Source: JAJTZA01 sp041744075 (GTDB lineage: Bacteria; Verrucomicrobiota; Verrucomicrobiia; Chthoniobacterales; Terrimicrobiaceae). Taken from it: a DNA stretch of 64,000 bases. The position numbers were made by a program, and so were the translations under genes. The stretch spans positions 1-64,000 of the forward strand of contig JBGTLQ010000014.1 in assembly GCA_041744075.1 (NCBI GenBank), read 5' to 3'. The notes beneath the pieces are model-generated. The model did no database searches, was not told the DNA's origin, and saw nothing but the letters and a program-made list of their open reading frames with translations. Positions 25,601 through 32,824 of this stretch are shown here, piece after piece; the first letter of the stretch is position 1, and each line of letters starts with the position of its first letter.

Positions 25601-26279
25601 GAACCCCTGTGCCGGAGGAGAGGTTGTTGTAGGCAACAAGAGAGGGGCTGCCGCCGTCAGTGACTAAACGAAACGAGAGGCCATTTGCGGCAGGGATGGG
25701 AGTCAGGTTGCGGAAGGTGACTCGCTCAGTTCCATTGCCAAGATCTTCCGCTTGGCCAACCTGCACAAAGAAGCCGCCTCCGCCAGTCCATGTGGTTCCA
25801 TTGCTGGATTGTTCCAAAAATACCGCGGGTGCGGTGCCTTTGGCTCGCGTGAAGGTGAAAAAGTTGTAGATCTGCCCATCCGAGTGTTCCTCTTGGCTGA
25901 TGCCTACCAGCGGGCCGGAGATGGCAGAAAGTGGGTTCAGGCCAACGGCGTATTTTGTGAGGTTGCTGACGCCATCGCCTGCGGCAGAGGAGAGAGCGTT
26001 GATTCCAGTTGTCGCAAAATAAAAGTTTTCCCACCAATCCGAGATGCCATTCGGCTCGGAATCAACCCCGCTTGAGGCGGCAGAATCAATGTTGGCTTCG
26101 GCGTCCAAGCCGTAGGCGTGGGAAAGACCATTGCTCTGTTCTGCGGTCTGCAGCCGCCCGGAGTCATCATAGAAATACGTATCCGCCAAAGCACTTCCAA
26201 CCAGCAGGAATGTCATGACCAGATATATTTGGCAGAGAACTCTCACGGATCGCCTTCTATCAAGTGCCTTAGAGCGCAC
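19668..26279 (-). CDS. Large Rhs/YD-repeat polymorphic toxin with internal sorting signal
   Basis: 2203 residues. Residues 12-32 form a signal peptide (VLCQIYLVMTFLLVGSALA). VPSMPWW at 226-232, a hydrophobic helix to 247 and basic residues form an IPTL-like exosortase signal, then 256-275 look like a second signal peptide ending ARA. A transglutaminase-like segment (335-420, with GNDFDQASLLISLLNAAG) follows. The Rhs module starts near 930 (VDLATGAYTMEANDLSL) and carries YD repeats from about 1090. The core tip is 1760-2027 and ends FGLG. The toxin C-terminus (2028-2203) ends QSIVQDTITREIIHFGGPGF-KY, a BECR/colicin E5-like RNase pattern. The immunity gene follows by one base. The exosortase pair lies 181 bases upstream. 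Confidence 0.88.
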   Translation of the reverse strand: MRSKALDRRRSVRVLCQIYLVMTFLLVGSALADTYFYDDSGRLQTAEQSNGLSHAYGLDAEANIDSAASSGVDSEPNGISDWWENFYFATTGINALSSAAGDGVSNLTKYAVGLNPLSAISGPLVGISQEEHSDGQIYNFFTFTRAKGTAPAVFLEQSSNGTTWTGGGGFFVQVGQAEDLGNGTERVTFRNLTPIPAANGLSFRLVTDGGSPSLVAYNNLSSGTGVPSMPWWAFVALIAALPLLASRFLKISGRNLARTVALLCFGFAAIVPARADSASGWGWELSDYGDASPTASNAEPLFSPAQIFLEPEFQQQSVVDGPIATAVTHEIQAIAVGLQNDPVAISNYVRNKIAFQPYLGSCKGAHTTLLDSAGNDFDQASLLISLLNAAGYGNTSYVFGRIKVLNTSPDSQDLSHLFGCPANQVSRVLFAAGYTNLLGTNQAGGSVQWRFDSVWVRVEIGGATYDLNPSLKFTNFSNAIDVKTISGYSRTQLLTDAGGTTGTHFVQNVARSSLESRLATYASNLRNHIRTNLPNSTTEDILGGNSILEEGFTDLASAASSFLPFIDTDPNFSQTTSTTIPTIYRAAVGVKVGSQIDATFYADGMQSQRLSLRFQGSNAQVWLGESMKASETNGNGTNASVTLSLTNPRASLSRTLPATNYRRDSTYDLSYAFYPNPFSSGQIEASDRRVQNYVHSGLADTSPNLLSESLHNLGVRWIRRVALGTWITGRTSNFFTRIVQVLGRTGQEGAYFVDMPGVIITQFNENGGDPKVFNAAMFILSAMEHGVIEQTGGSAASSTIKCLALGNDGGQRIYRVDSSTYPSISSQLINYNQNNNERKNFLESFINLADCTVLLHQNGATQLNQWNGFGFAAIRPTRVDMMIWGGYSGGFHSFLGLFGGSFLDILLGRSPEDSIYPFGVMRARSLEPVDLATGAYTMEANDLSLGEANTPRGLVLSRSYDSGRIFQKSALGNGWRHSCDGKVFLASDLDSAFGFRQPTDAVQTIVAALAIPDFTDASLPAKDLLVGALTANWLVNRITNNSAVVQMGEQRLTYLSQPDGSWNPPPGCTTNLSGASGSFSLLPRFGGSVLFDAQNRVSQWKDVDNNTQTYLYDALGRLSTVTDSQNRTLTFNYLSASSPLIDNVTDGTGRTVKYFYTGNNLTGIRDVENFNTTLVYDSRNRLTEWKDHAGDFLVRNFYDTQDRVYEQYSQGDANRLWKFLYAPGSTLEVDPFNNATTHLFDTLKRRTAIIDPLGNRSGFEYSGQNHVTEATDGSGRSTSFFYDSNQNLRTKTDNAGKITLFDYDTSLRLWKITDATNRVTEFTYDSENHLKTIKDPGLRVTTYDYRPDGRLEKITDNDGKTTQFTAYDQWANPTTIIRADNTTTSAVFNARGDRTSYTNGRGHTTGFTYDKRRLLKTRTDALLKTTTWNYDSNGHLDNVIDRNNKTTETLFDNFGKIQTLTAPDTGTLNFGYDFRDLQTTITDGLTHTTTTGYDDARRPESITDALDLIISRTTYDGANRPLTEKNALDQTTRVFYDPVGRFDYSLDPLNRRIDKTYDDAGREKTLKNRRGKTFIYDHAPDGLASTFSYPSGRQSAILDRDPVGRPKTLQEPSGQQTVLHHDAMGRLKTQTDQVGHIVWDYDDEGNPEFVTEGSAIIGRTFDELNRVETCTDTLNKTVGYTYDNEGNIETITYPGNKTVTYTYDGSNRLKTVTDWAQRLTSYFYDDAGRLRRIERPNGTQQRIEYDDANRLQDTFEELGSTSLWKANYLFDDAYRLQTYTPTPPTRTYAPPPASMTYDDDNRLETYNGQTVPSDLDGNLRAAPLNGTLLGTLNWDARNRLTSAESEINNQQSIISYSYDAENRRVTSTSPAGTTRYTWSREAPLDRLLVKENPDGSVTRYIHGLGLIYEETEPAGGGPVSTQYYHYNWQGSTMALSDQAGAITARLSYSPYGEVTVVSGTPNTPFLFNGQFGVMTEQNGLYCLQARFYSPIFRRFLSEDPAGFSGGINLFAYTGGDPVNFMDPFGLGRTNSNWFLQGIAQIFSGISSWEQSLFINRLNTEAQTAQAYRDHPNMAAIGDLSSLDYALTGMLVVGPQIIAIRQAAAEAAALAATRTGVGAADDAAMWIWGHNKGVAKSIRQMDQRGWFPRQVTEAVRTGQQFPATNLVNKGNPAIRYVHPQTGQSIVQDTITREIIHFGGPGFKY
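20198..21001 (-). repeat. Rhs core-tip repeat, copy 3 (parental)
   Basis: The copy inside the complete Rhs gene, from SLWKANYLF to the FGLG junction. Upstream it continues into regular YD repeats, so it is the recipient site into which the displaced cassettes could recombine. Confidence 0.85.
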
Positions 26280-26359
26280 AAGGAAATTATCTTAATATGA
26301 CAATATTGTCACAAAGTAAGGCTAATCGAGATCTAATATTTTGAAAAAGTCTGGGAGAG

Positions 26360-26393
26360 GGATAAACAATAACGGCCCGGCGGTCGCGGGGCC
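26360..26393 (-). terminator. Possible hairpin terminator after the exosortase pair
   Basis: On the minus strand GGCCC, a 10-base loop and GGGCC (26393-26374) are followed by GTTATTGTTTATC, a moderately T-rich tail. It would separate the exosortase genes from the Rhs gene. The loop is long and the T-run broken, so this is weak; read-through or a pause site is equally possible. Confidence 0.3.
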
Positions 26394-26460
26394 AGCGGTC
26401 CAAGGGTGAGGATCAGCTTCATTTAATCACACATGTGTTATCATCGCCACCTGGGACAAA

Positions 26461-27066
26461 TCAAAGAGATGGATTGGTGATTTTATCAATATTGCGAAGG
26501 CAGACAAGCACCCAAATGGCAATCGGTGCAGCAATGCTGAAATGGGTAACGACATTTACGATCGTTGTTTCCATTATTGTCTTCCACTCAGGTTTGATAT
26601 TGACCAAGCCAATTTGTGCGGATTCGTTCCAAATCGCTAAAGCCAAAAACCCCATTACAACTAATTGCAGGAGCAACAACCCTAAAAGCAGAGACACGAT
26701 TCGTTTGCCCATGGGGAGTGGGGTTGCGAGAACAAGCGCGATTAGGAGAATTGTTGGCAGTATGGCAAAGCCATGAACATCGAGATCCAAGTGTCGAACG
26801 GGGCCCGATCCATCGGCGCTTAGCCATCTTCGATTGGCGATTTCGATCCTCACCATGGAGGGAAGCTTCACATGTTCCGGATGGGCTAAAAACACAACAT
26901 CCCGTGGCCCATGATCGCTCGAAAACAGCATTGTTCCGGTTCCTCGAAAGAACGAGGTATATGCTTTCTGAAGCCCTGGCCAGGGCAATGAGAGGAGGAC
27001 AAAAATAAAAATAAATACGCCGATCCCTTTCAAAAGCGAAGGAGGCAATCTTATGTCTTGGTGCAT
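26461..27066 (-). CDS. Exosortase-associated membrane protein
   Basis: A 201-residue membrane protein. The frame is open further upstream, but that part only mirrors the exosortase in another frame; MHQDIRLPPSLLKGIGVFIF at 27066 is the natural start, overlapping the exosortase end by 16 bases. Helices: about 10-27, then a periplasmic segment (FFRGTGTMLFSSDHGPRDVV... RWLSADGSG), then three C-terminal hydrophobic stretches (ILPTILLIALVLATPLP; SLLLGLLLLQLVVMGFLALA; HFSIAAPIAIWVLVCLR). Exosortase H genes often have a membrane protein partner immediately downstream, and this fits in position and topology. Function unknown. Family named from context and not from a search. Confidence 0.7.
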   Translation of the reverse strand: MHQDIRLPPSLLKGIGVFIFIFVLLSLPWPGLQKAYTSFFRGTGTMLFSSDHGPRDVVFLAHPEHVKLPSMVRIEIANRRWLSADGSGPVRHLDLDVHGFAILPTILLIALVLATPLPMGKRIVSLLLGLLLLQLVVMGFLALAIWNESAQIGLVNIKPEWKTIMETTIVNVVTHFSIAAPIAIWVLVCLRNIDKITNPSL

Positions 27067-27623
27067 CTCAAGCGGGGAAGAAGAATAATCCACGAAGCCA
27101 TAACGAGAATGGTGATCAAAAGCGAGAACGCCGGCCAGTAGGTTTCGTGAACAGAAGAAAACAAGCCCGGAAAGAAGCAACCAATTAGGAATAAGCAAAC
27201 AATTCGCATGATATTGGCTGCAAGAAGAATGAAGGAGCCGCAAAGGATTCCAATAAGTCGAGATATCCACGGTGCCGGGTATGCAATAATGGCAGCGGTG
27301 AGCAAACAGACATAGTGAAGCGCTGAACAATTGGATTTTACCTCCAAAATGGCTATGGAACCTCGATACAGGGTTGCCTCAGACACAGTTGAGAAATCCA
27401 AGGCAAATAGTGAAAGAATCCAATGGGCTATGTGGGCACTCCATATGGCCTCGGTACCCTGGAGTGCACCATAGGCAGGAAAAAGCGAGAGGAGAGAGAA
27501 AGCAAAGACCAGCCCTAAAAACTTTAAGCAGAAAGCCAGAAAAAGATTATTTTTAACGGAATTCGGTTGACCGCTCGGGGGCTGCAGGGGGGCTCTCTGG
27601 CGTTTGTGGATTGATTTTTGCAT
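27051..27623 (-). CDS. xrtH: Exosortase (XrtH-like)
   Basis: A 190-residue polytopic membrane protein with the three exosortase catalytic residues in order. They are Cys99 in VKSNCSALHYVCLL, Arg140 in AANIMRIVCLFLIG and His159 in SSVHETYWP, each at the edge of a transmembrane helix. The small size matches the compact exosortase H type, whose substrates end in an IPTLxxWG-like motif, a hydrophobic helix and basic residues. Exosortases cleave and transfer substrates at the inner membrane during export. The only matching signal in the window is inside the Rhs protein (VPSMPWW, residues 226-232), encoded just downstream on the same strand. Subclass H is inferred from length and substrate. Confidence 0.82.
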   Translation of the reverse strand: MQKSIHKRQRAPLQPPSGQPNSVKNNLFLAFCLKFLGLVFAFSLLSLFPAYGALQGTEAIWSAHIAHWILSLFALDFSTVSEATLYRGSIAILEVKSNCSALHYVCLLTAAIIAYPAPWISRLIGILCGSFILLAANIMRIVCLFLIGCFFPGLFSSVHETYWPAFSLLITILVMASWIILLPRLRCTKT

Positions 27624-27789
27624 GCCAGACTGCTTTCCGATATCGAATCACAAAATAGACGTCAACCGCATTCTGGACAAGACGTGTGCAAGGTTCTGTG
27701 ATGTTGGGGTGTTGATAAGCGGGTTGAATCGGCAGCTTTTGATTTTTTCCTCGCGGTGGACTGTTGTTTTTCTCCACACTCTGCCGCTT

Positions 27790-28701
27790 ATGTCAGTTCT
27801 TATTGTTGGTTCGATTGCGTTGGATGATATCAAAACTCCCCTTGCGGAGGAAAAAAACCTGCTTGGGGGATCCGCGGCCTATGGGGCCGTGGCTGCGAGC
27901 TTTTTTAGTCCGGTAAATTTGGTGGGAATTGTCGGCAAGGACTTTCCGCAAGAACACATGGACCTTTTAAAATCCCGGAACATTGATTTGACGGGCTTGA
28001 AATTGGAGGAGGGCAAGACCTTCCGTTGGTCGGGAGAATATCTTTGGGATTTGAACACCCGGGAGACACGTTCGATTGAATTGAATGTGTTTGAGCACTT
28101 CCGGCCCGAGTTGCCCGAGTCCTACAAAGACACTCCGATTGTGTTGCTTGCCAATATCGCGCCGGAACTTCAACACTTGGTTCTGGATCAAGTGCGGCTC
28201 CCGAGGTTTGTGATTGCTGATACCATGGATCTCTGGATCAATATTGCGAAGGAGCGCCTCATCGAATTGTTGGCCCGTGTTCACCTCCTGATTCTGAACG
28301 ATGGCGAGGCCCGTCAACTCACCGGTGAAACGAGCCTCATTCGCGCTGGAAAAAAATTGCAGGACCTCGGCCCCCGGTTTGTTGCGGTCAAAAAAGGCGA
28401 GCATGGGTGCTTGCTTTTTGGGGAGAGCGGCGAATTTTTCTCCTGCCCGGCCTATCCACTGGAAGATATCCATGATCCCACCGGCGCTGGGGATTCCTTC
28501 GCCGGCGGTCTGGCGGGATACCTGGCTGGCACCGAGGCGAAGGAAATCACGTTCGATCATCTGCGCGGTGGGGTCCTTCGGGGCAGCGTGCTCGCGAGCT
28601 TTAATGTGGAAGCCTTCAGCTTGGAACGTCTGAAAACGGTCACCCCCGCTGAGATCGAGACCCGGCTGGAAGACTTTCGCAAAATTGCGCGACTGGCCTG
28701 A
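27790..28701 (+). CDS. PfkB-family sugar kinase
   Basis: A 303-residue ribokinase-fold kinase. The start MSVLIVGSIALDDIKTPLAE (ATG 27790) is typical; upstream in-frame codons to 27604 have no homology and overlap the exosortase start. GGSAAYGAVAASFF is the first PfkB signature and DPTGAGDSFAGGLAGYLAG (near 234) the second, holding the catalytic Asp and anion hole. MDLWINIAKERL and LNDGEARQLTGE are substrate/adenosine-kinase-like features. The substrate cannot be assigned; members close to this act on nucleosides or sugars. Divergent from the exosortase; followed by holA after 55 bases. Confidence 0.9.
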   Translation: MSVLIVGSIALDDIKTPLAEEKNLLGGSAAYGAVAASFFSPVNLVGIVGKDFPQEHMDLLKSRNIDLTGLKLEEGKTFRWSGEYLWDLNTRETRSIELNVFEHFRPELPESYKDTPIVLLANIAPELQHLVLDQVRLPRFVIADTMDLWINIAKERLIELLARVHLLILNDGEARQLTGETSLIRAGKKLQDLGPRFVAVKKGEHGCLLFGESGEFFSCPAYPLEDIHDPTGAGDSFAGGLAGYLAGTEAKEITFDHLRGGVLRGSVLASFNVEAFSLERLKTVTPAEIETRLEDFRKIARLA

Positions 28702-28756
28702 CAACAAGACTCCCCGCTTGCGGCAGAGCCCTGCCCGAGGATAGATTTCCGGGTTG

Positions 28757-29893
28757 ATGGCAAAAACCAAAAGTCAAAAATCGTCAGCCTGCTATTTTGT
28801 GGCCGGCTCGGATGAGGCGGGCGTCAAACGTGCCGCGAAAGCCCTTTCCGAAAAGTTGGCACCCGGGGCTGATGCTTTTGGCATGGAGATTATTGATGGG
28901 GCCGTGGATGGGGCTGATGCCGCTGCGAGCAAGGTGGAGGCCGCACTGGGGGCGGTGATGACATTGCCATTTCTTGGAGGAAAAAAGCTGGTGTGGTTGA
29001 AGAGTGCGGCGTTTTTGGCGGATACTGTCACGGGACGTTCCGAAGCCGTGCTTACGTCCTTGGAAAAACTCGCGGACGCCTTGGAAAATGGCCTGCCCGA
29101 AGGGGTGGAATTTTTGATGAGTGCGCCCGGGGCCGACAAACGCCGCTCGGCCTACAAACGTTTTGTGAAGGTCTGTGAAACCGAGGTGGTGGATATGCCG
29201 GACTTCGGTTTTCGGGGAGGGGAAGAAGCGCTCATTGAGTGGACCGGCGGGTTGGCCAGGGAGCGCGGGCTGAAGCTCAGCCCCGATGCCGTGGAGACAC
29301 TGGCCGCGCGGGTGGGATTGGAAACAGCCCAGATGGCCAGCGAACTCGACAAGCTGGAAACGGCCTTTGGAAAATCGGCTCCTGTGGATGCGGATTCGGT
29401 CCGAGACTTGGTACCTCAAACACGCGAAGGCGGCATTTTTGATCTGAGCGGGGCGATCCTGAGGCGAGACCTCCCTCTGGCCCTTGACACCTTGGCCCAG
29501 CTGTTTCGTCAGGGCGAAAAAGGGGTTGGCATCCTCCTTGCCGCGATTGTCCCCACGGTTCGAAATCTTGTGGTGATGAAGGATTTGATGCAGCGGCACC
29601 GCATTTCCCCGGGAGGCTATGCCAATCAGTTTGCCGCCACCCTTGGGCGGTTGCCAGCCGAGGAAACGTCCCATCTTCCCCGCAAAAAAGATGGTGGACT
29701 GAATGCCTACCCACTGAGCCTTGCCGCCTCCCACACTTCCAATTTTACGCTCATTGAGCTCATCGATGGCTTCCGGGGTTGTGCCACGGCCGCACAGCAG
29801 CTTTTTTCGGGGACCATGGGAGATGACGTGATTTTGGCGAGACTGTTACTGGGCATGTTGGCGAGGGGGGAAGAACCGCCTCCGAGCCGGTGA
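28757..29893 (+). CDS. holA: DNA polymerase III subunit delta
   Basis: A 378-residue clamp-loader subunit that opens the sliding clamp and joins the gamma/tau complex. Recognisable features: N-terminal SACYFVAGSDEAGVKRAAKA, VMTLPFLGGKKLVWLKSAAF (the sPF...rl hallmark), an EFLMSAPGADKRRSAYKRF segment, the KLSPDAVETLAARVGLETAQ helical region, and the C-terminal collar domain (IFDLSGAILRRDLPLALDTL). A TTG one codon upstream is possible; the ATG at 28757 is preferred. The stop overlaps the GTG of the glycosyltransferase gene (GTGA at 29890-29893), suggesting an operon. Confidence 0.88.
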   Translation: MAKTKSQKSSACYFVAGSDEAGVKRAAKALSEKLAPGADAFGMEIIDGAVDGADAAASKVEAALGAVMTLPFLGGKKLVWLKSAAFLADTVTGRSEAVLTSLEKLADALENGLPEGVEFLMSAPGADKRRSAYKRFVKVCETEVVDMPDFGFRGGEEALIEWTGGLARERGLKLSPDAVETLAARVGLETAQMASELDKLETAFGKSAPVDADSVRDLVPQTREGGIFDLSGAILRRDLPLALDTLAQLFRQGEKGVGILLAAIVPTVRNLVVMKDLMQRHRISPGGYANQFAATLGRLPAEETSHLPRKKDGGLNAYPLSLAASHTSNFTLIELIDGFRGCATAAQQLFSGTMGDDVILARLLLGMLARGEEPPPSR

Positions 29894-31056
29894 AAATTTG
29901 TGATCTGACCCAATTCTACTCCCCGGTGAGTGGAGGTGTTCGCCGTTACATCGAGCAGAAGGCCGCTCATGTGAAACGTCAGGGCGGCAAAGCCAAGCAT
30001 GTGCTGGTCGTTCCCGGGGAGAAGACCGGCTGGGAGGGTGATGACATCACCAAGATTTATACCATCGCCTCACCGCTGGTCTCCCGCACCTCGCGCTATC
30101 GGATGTTGCTCAAGCTTCATCTCGTCGAGGAGGTGCTTGAGCGGGAGCGCCCGGATATCATCGAATCAGGCGACCCCTACCAACTCGCGTGGAAAGCGAT
30201 CGCGTCAGGCCGGGCTTTGGGCATTCCCGTGGTGGGGTTTTATCATTCCCATTTTCCTGAAGCCCTCCTTCGCACCGTGGCCAAATTCACCGGCGGCATC
30301 GCACCGGCCATTGCGTCCGACGCCGCACGCCGCTACGTCAAGACCCTCTACAACCGTTTCGAAACAACGTTTGTGCCCAGCCCAGCGTTGGCTTCCTTGC
30401 TGACATCTTGGGGCGTGGATGAGGTTGACAGTATTGACCTCGGCGTCGATACCCACATTTTTCAACCCGGCCAAGAGTCAGTAGCTACTTTGCGCAAGGA
30501 CCTTGGTCTCCCTCAGGATAAACGAATTCTGCTTTATGTCGGCAGGCTGGCACCGGAAAAAAATGTTCAAACCCTGTTTTCTGCGTTTTCTCTGCTTCGA
30601 AATCAAGCGGCGTGCCACCTGGTTGTGGTGGGAGATGGCACCCAACGCTCGTCAGTCGAGCGCCTCAAAAAGCGCACGGGCTCCCTCACATGGATCCCCT
30701 ACTGTGGAGACCCCCGCCAGCTCGCAAAAATTTATCAGGCTGCCGATTTGTTTGTGCATCCCGGCATCCAGGAAACGTTTGGCCTGGTCACGCTCGAAAG
30801 CCAGGCCTGCGGGACGCCGGTGGTTGGAATTCGTGGCAGCTACATGGACCGCATCATTTTTTCTGATCAGATTTCCTGGGCACACGAAAACACACCGGAA
30901 TCGCTCGCTGAAGCCATCGAATCCAAGTTGAGCCGGGATCTGGTCGCGCTGGGGCGGACAGCTGGAGAAGCCGTTCGCAGCAACTATTCCTGGGAAAAAG
31001 TCTTTGATCACATCTTCGGCGTTTACTCCCGGGTTGTGGACAACTACTGCGATTGA
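29890..31056 (+). CDS. Family 4 glycosyltransferase
   Basis: A 388-residue GT-B retaining glycosyltransferase (GT4). The N-terminal half has DLTQFYSPVSGGVRRYIEQK and ESGDPYQLAW and binds the acceptor. The C-terminal half holds LLYVGRLAPEKNVQTLFSAF, the nucleotide-sugar-binding HPGIQETFGLVTLESQACGT (the E-x7-E motif) and PVVGIRGSYMDR. It starts with GTG overlapping holA. Donor and acceptor are unknown; such enzymes build lipopolysaccharide, glycolipids or exopolysaccharide at the inner face of the inner membrane. Overlaps the next gene by 4 bases. Confidence 0.9.
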   Translation: MKICDLTQFYSPVSGGVRRYIEQKAAHVKRQGGKAKHVLVVPGEKTGWEGDDITKIYTIASPLVSRTSRYRMLLKLHLVEEVLERERPDIIESGDPYQLAWKAIASGRALGIPVVGFYHSHFPEALLRTVAKFTGGIAPAIASDAARRYVKTLYNRFETTFVPSPALASLLTSWGVDEVDSIDLGVDTHIFQPGQESVATLRKDLGLPQDKRILLYVGRLAPEKNVQTLFSAFSLLRNQAACHLVVVGDGTQRSSVERLKKRTGSLTWIPYCGDPRQLAKIYQAADLFVHPGIQETFGLVTLESQACGTPVVGIRGSYMDRIIFSDQISWAHENTPESLAEAIESKLSRDLVALGRTAGEAVRSNYSWEKVFDHIFGVYSRVVDNYCD

Positions 31057-31769
31057 TCAAAAATTGTGTTGCCATGGGTGGGGATCGGGGGCTGATGATA
31101 GGTCTCTTGAAGACCGCCCACTTGGAAACGACTGTCCGCCACTACGAACCCCGTGACCGGGAAGCCGTCCGCAGGCTTTGCTGTGAAACCGGATTTCTTG
31201 GCAAACCCATCGATCCGGTGTTTGAAGACAGGGAGTTGTTTTCGGATTATCTCACCAGTTACTACACGGATGTGGAGCCCGAATCCTGCTTTGTCCTAGA
31301 ACATGAGGGCATCGTTAAAGGCTACCTGCTCGGCTCACGGAAACCCTTCCATCAGCAACTACATAGCATCGTTCTCAATGGGAGCCTGTTTCTGAGAGCT
31401 CTCGTCCGGTATCCGCGCTACAATGCCGCCACTCGAGAATTTATTGCGTGGATTCTCAAAAATTCGTGGAAAGAAGTGCCCGCCGCGCCGCGTCGAACCG
31501 CTCACTTTCATTTTAACGTCCTGCCCGAAGCCCAAGGCGTGGCCGGCACACGGACCCTCATGAACGCCTACTTCGCCTACCTGGAATCCAAAGGGGAAAA
31601 ATCAGTCTTTGGCCAAATGGTAACCTTTGAATCCCGGCGCGGCGCAAAAGTTTTGGAGCGTTATGGTTTCCGTGTCCTCGAACGCCGTGAACTCACCAAG
31701 TGGAAAGACAAACATCCCGAGCCTGTTTATCTGACAACGGTCATCAAACAGCTATCACCCGCAAAGTAG
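31053..31769 (+). CDS. GNAT-family acetyltransferase
   Basis: A 238-residue protein with the GNAT fold: VRHYEPRDREAVRRLCCETG at the start, a central CFVLEHEGIVKGYLLG strand pair, HFHFNVLPEAQGVAGTRTLM (in the acetyl-CoA binding region, here without the canonical QxxGxG spacing), and GAKVLERYGFRVLERRELT near the end. The transferred group and acceptor are unknown. TTG at 31053 couples to the glycosyltransferase; ATGs at 31074 and 31095 are alternatives and the start is uncertain. Confidence 0.8.
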   Translation: MIKNCVAMGGDRGLMIGLLKTAHLETTVRHYEPRDREAVRRLCCETGFLGKPIDPVFEDRELFSDYLTSYYTDVEPESCFVLEHEGIVKGYLLGSRKPFHQQLHSIVLNGSLFLRALVRYPRYNAATREFIAWILKNSWKEVPAAPRRTAHFHFNVLPEAQGVAGTRTLMNAYFAYLESKGEKSVFGQMVTFESRRGAKVLERYGFRVLERRELTKWKDKHPEPVYLTTVIKQLSPAK

Positions 31770-31810
31770 TGTCCACGGCAATTGGGCACCTACCGCCCCT
31801 TTTTGCAGAA

Positions 31811-32479
31811 ATGGATCTCTGGGTCGATGACACACCCCGACCCGGCGATGTCCAAATGGCGATCGACGAATGCCTTCTTCTCAGCGGCCTCAAACGCCCG
31901 CTCCTCCGTCATTATTCCTGGCTGGGCTCTTGGGCCAGTTTTGGTTATTCCCAGTCCTTGGCAGCCGCGCAGTTGGAGGCTCCCGGCTCTCATTTGGTGA
32001 GACGGTGGACGGGAGGAGGAGTGGTCCGGCACGACGCCGATTGGACGTTTTCCCTCCTGGTGCCAGCGGAGGAGCATTTCTGCAAACTCCGCCCAAGAGA
32101 TTCCTACCGAGCGCTTCATGAGCGGGTTGTTTCAGCGTTATCCTGCAGAGAAAACTCCATTAAAATCCGTCTGGCCGGGATGGGGGATTGTCAGCAGTCT
32201 CTCTCCTGCTTTGCCGGACCTACTTTGTTTGACGTGATGGAGGTTGCCGGCGGAAAAATCTGTGGCGGAGCCCAACGCCGAACACGAAAGGGGTTGCTGC
32301 ATCAAGGCAGCATCCAACGTTCAACGCGCCAACTCGCGGGAACTTTTGGACAAGAACTTGGCGGGCTGTTCGCAGAAAAGCTCTGCGATTTTGCACCGCC
32401 GCACTTCCTCGGGGAGCATTCAGAACACCTCGCAAAAACCCATTACGGAAATCCGGGGTGGACCGAACGCATCCCCTGA
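31811..32479 (+). CDS. Lipoate-protein ligase A family protein
   Basis: A 222-residue protein of the LplA/LipB fold starting MDLWVDDTPRPGDVQMAIDE. Family motifs: RHYSWLGSWASFGYSQ, VRRWTGGGVVRHDADWTFSL (the RRxTGGGxxxHd ligand loop) and GGAQRRTRKGLLHQGSIQ (the GsaQrr...lqHGsi loop). It would transfer or ligate a lipoyl or octanoyl group to dehydrogenase subunits; ligase and transferase activities cannot be told apart here. The start at 31811 avoids an upstream extension overlapping the acetyltransferase in another frame. Its last codons lie within the left arm of the inverted repeat around the SWIB gene. Confidence 0.85.
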   Translation: MDLWVDDTPRPGDVQMAIDECLLLSGLKRPLLRHYSWLGSWASFGYSQSLAAAQLEAPGSHLVRRWTGGGVVRHDADWTFSLLVPAEEHFCKLRPRDSYRALHERVVSALSCRENSIKIRLAGMGDCQQSLSCFAGPTLFDVMEVAGGKICGGAQRRTRKGLLHQGSIQRSTRQLAGTFGQELGGLFAEKLCDFAPPHFLGEHSEHLAKTHYGNPGWTERIP

Positions 32480-32815
32480 GGGAGCGGGAGGGGGAATCAG
32501 ATTGCTTTGACGTGAGCGGAGACGTGCTTCGTCAACTCAAACATGGTCACTTGTTTCTTGCCGCCGAAAATCACTTTGAGAGTCTCGTCAGCATTGATGA
32601 GAGTTTTCTTTTTCTCGTCTTGGAGTTTGTTCTTTTTGATGTACTCCCAGATTTTTTTGGTGATTTCGCTGCGGGGGATCGGTTTCGAGCCAACAACCGC
32701 TGCGAGAGCTTCATCCGGTTGGACGGGCTTCATGAATGCGGCGTTGGGTTTGCGGGTAGCTGGTTTTTTAGTAGGCATAGAAGATTGCTTTTATGCCTCT
32801 CCCTCAGGGGATGCG
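32469..32815. repeat. 20-bp inverted repeat bracketing the SWIB gene
   Basis: CGCATCCCCTGAGGGAGCGG at 32469-32488 is repeated inverted at 32796-32815 with one mismatch (19 of 20). The two arms enclose the 93-codon SWIB gene. The right arm, read on the plus strand, forms GCCTC-TCCC-loop-GGGA-GAGGC followed by a run of seven T (32795-32826), so it can also serve as a terminator. The left arm contains the lplA stop codon. Confidence 0.7.
32497..32778 (-). CDS. SWIB/MDM2-domain protein
   Basis: A 93-residue basic protein: a Lys/Pro-rich N-terminus (MPTKKPATRKPNAAFMKPVQ) and then the SWIB domain. That domain reads ALAAVVGSKPIPRSEITKKI, WEYIKKNKLQDEKKKTLINA and DETLKVIFGGKKQVTMFELT. SWIB is mainly eukaryotic (chromatin complexes) but stand-alone forms occur in Chlamydiae and Verrucomicrobia and are thought to act on nucleoid structure. 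The gene is monocistronic by position and bracketed by the 20-bp inverted repeat. Bacterial role not established. Confidence 0.92.
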   Translation of the reverse strand: MPTKKPATRKPNAAFMKPVQPDEALAAVVGSKPIPRSEITKKIWEYIKKNKLQDEKKKTLINADETLKVIFGGKKQVTMFELTKHVSAHVKAI

Positions 32816-32824
32816 AGGCTTTTT

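Noticed and set aside
28784..29734. Open frame of 316 codons antisense to holA
   Set aside because: Composition and position follow holA, which has clear family motifs.
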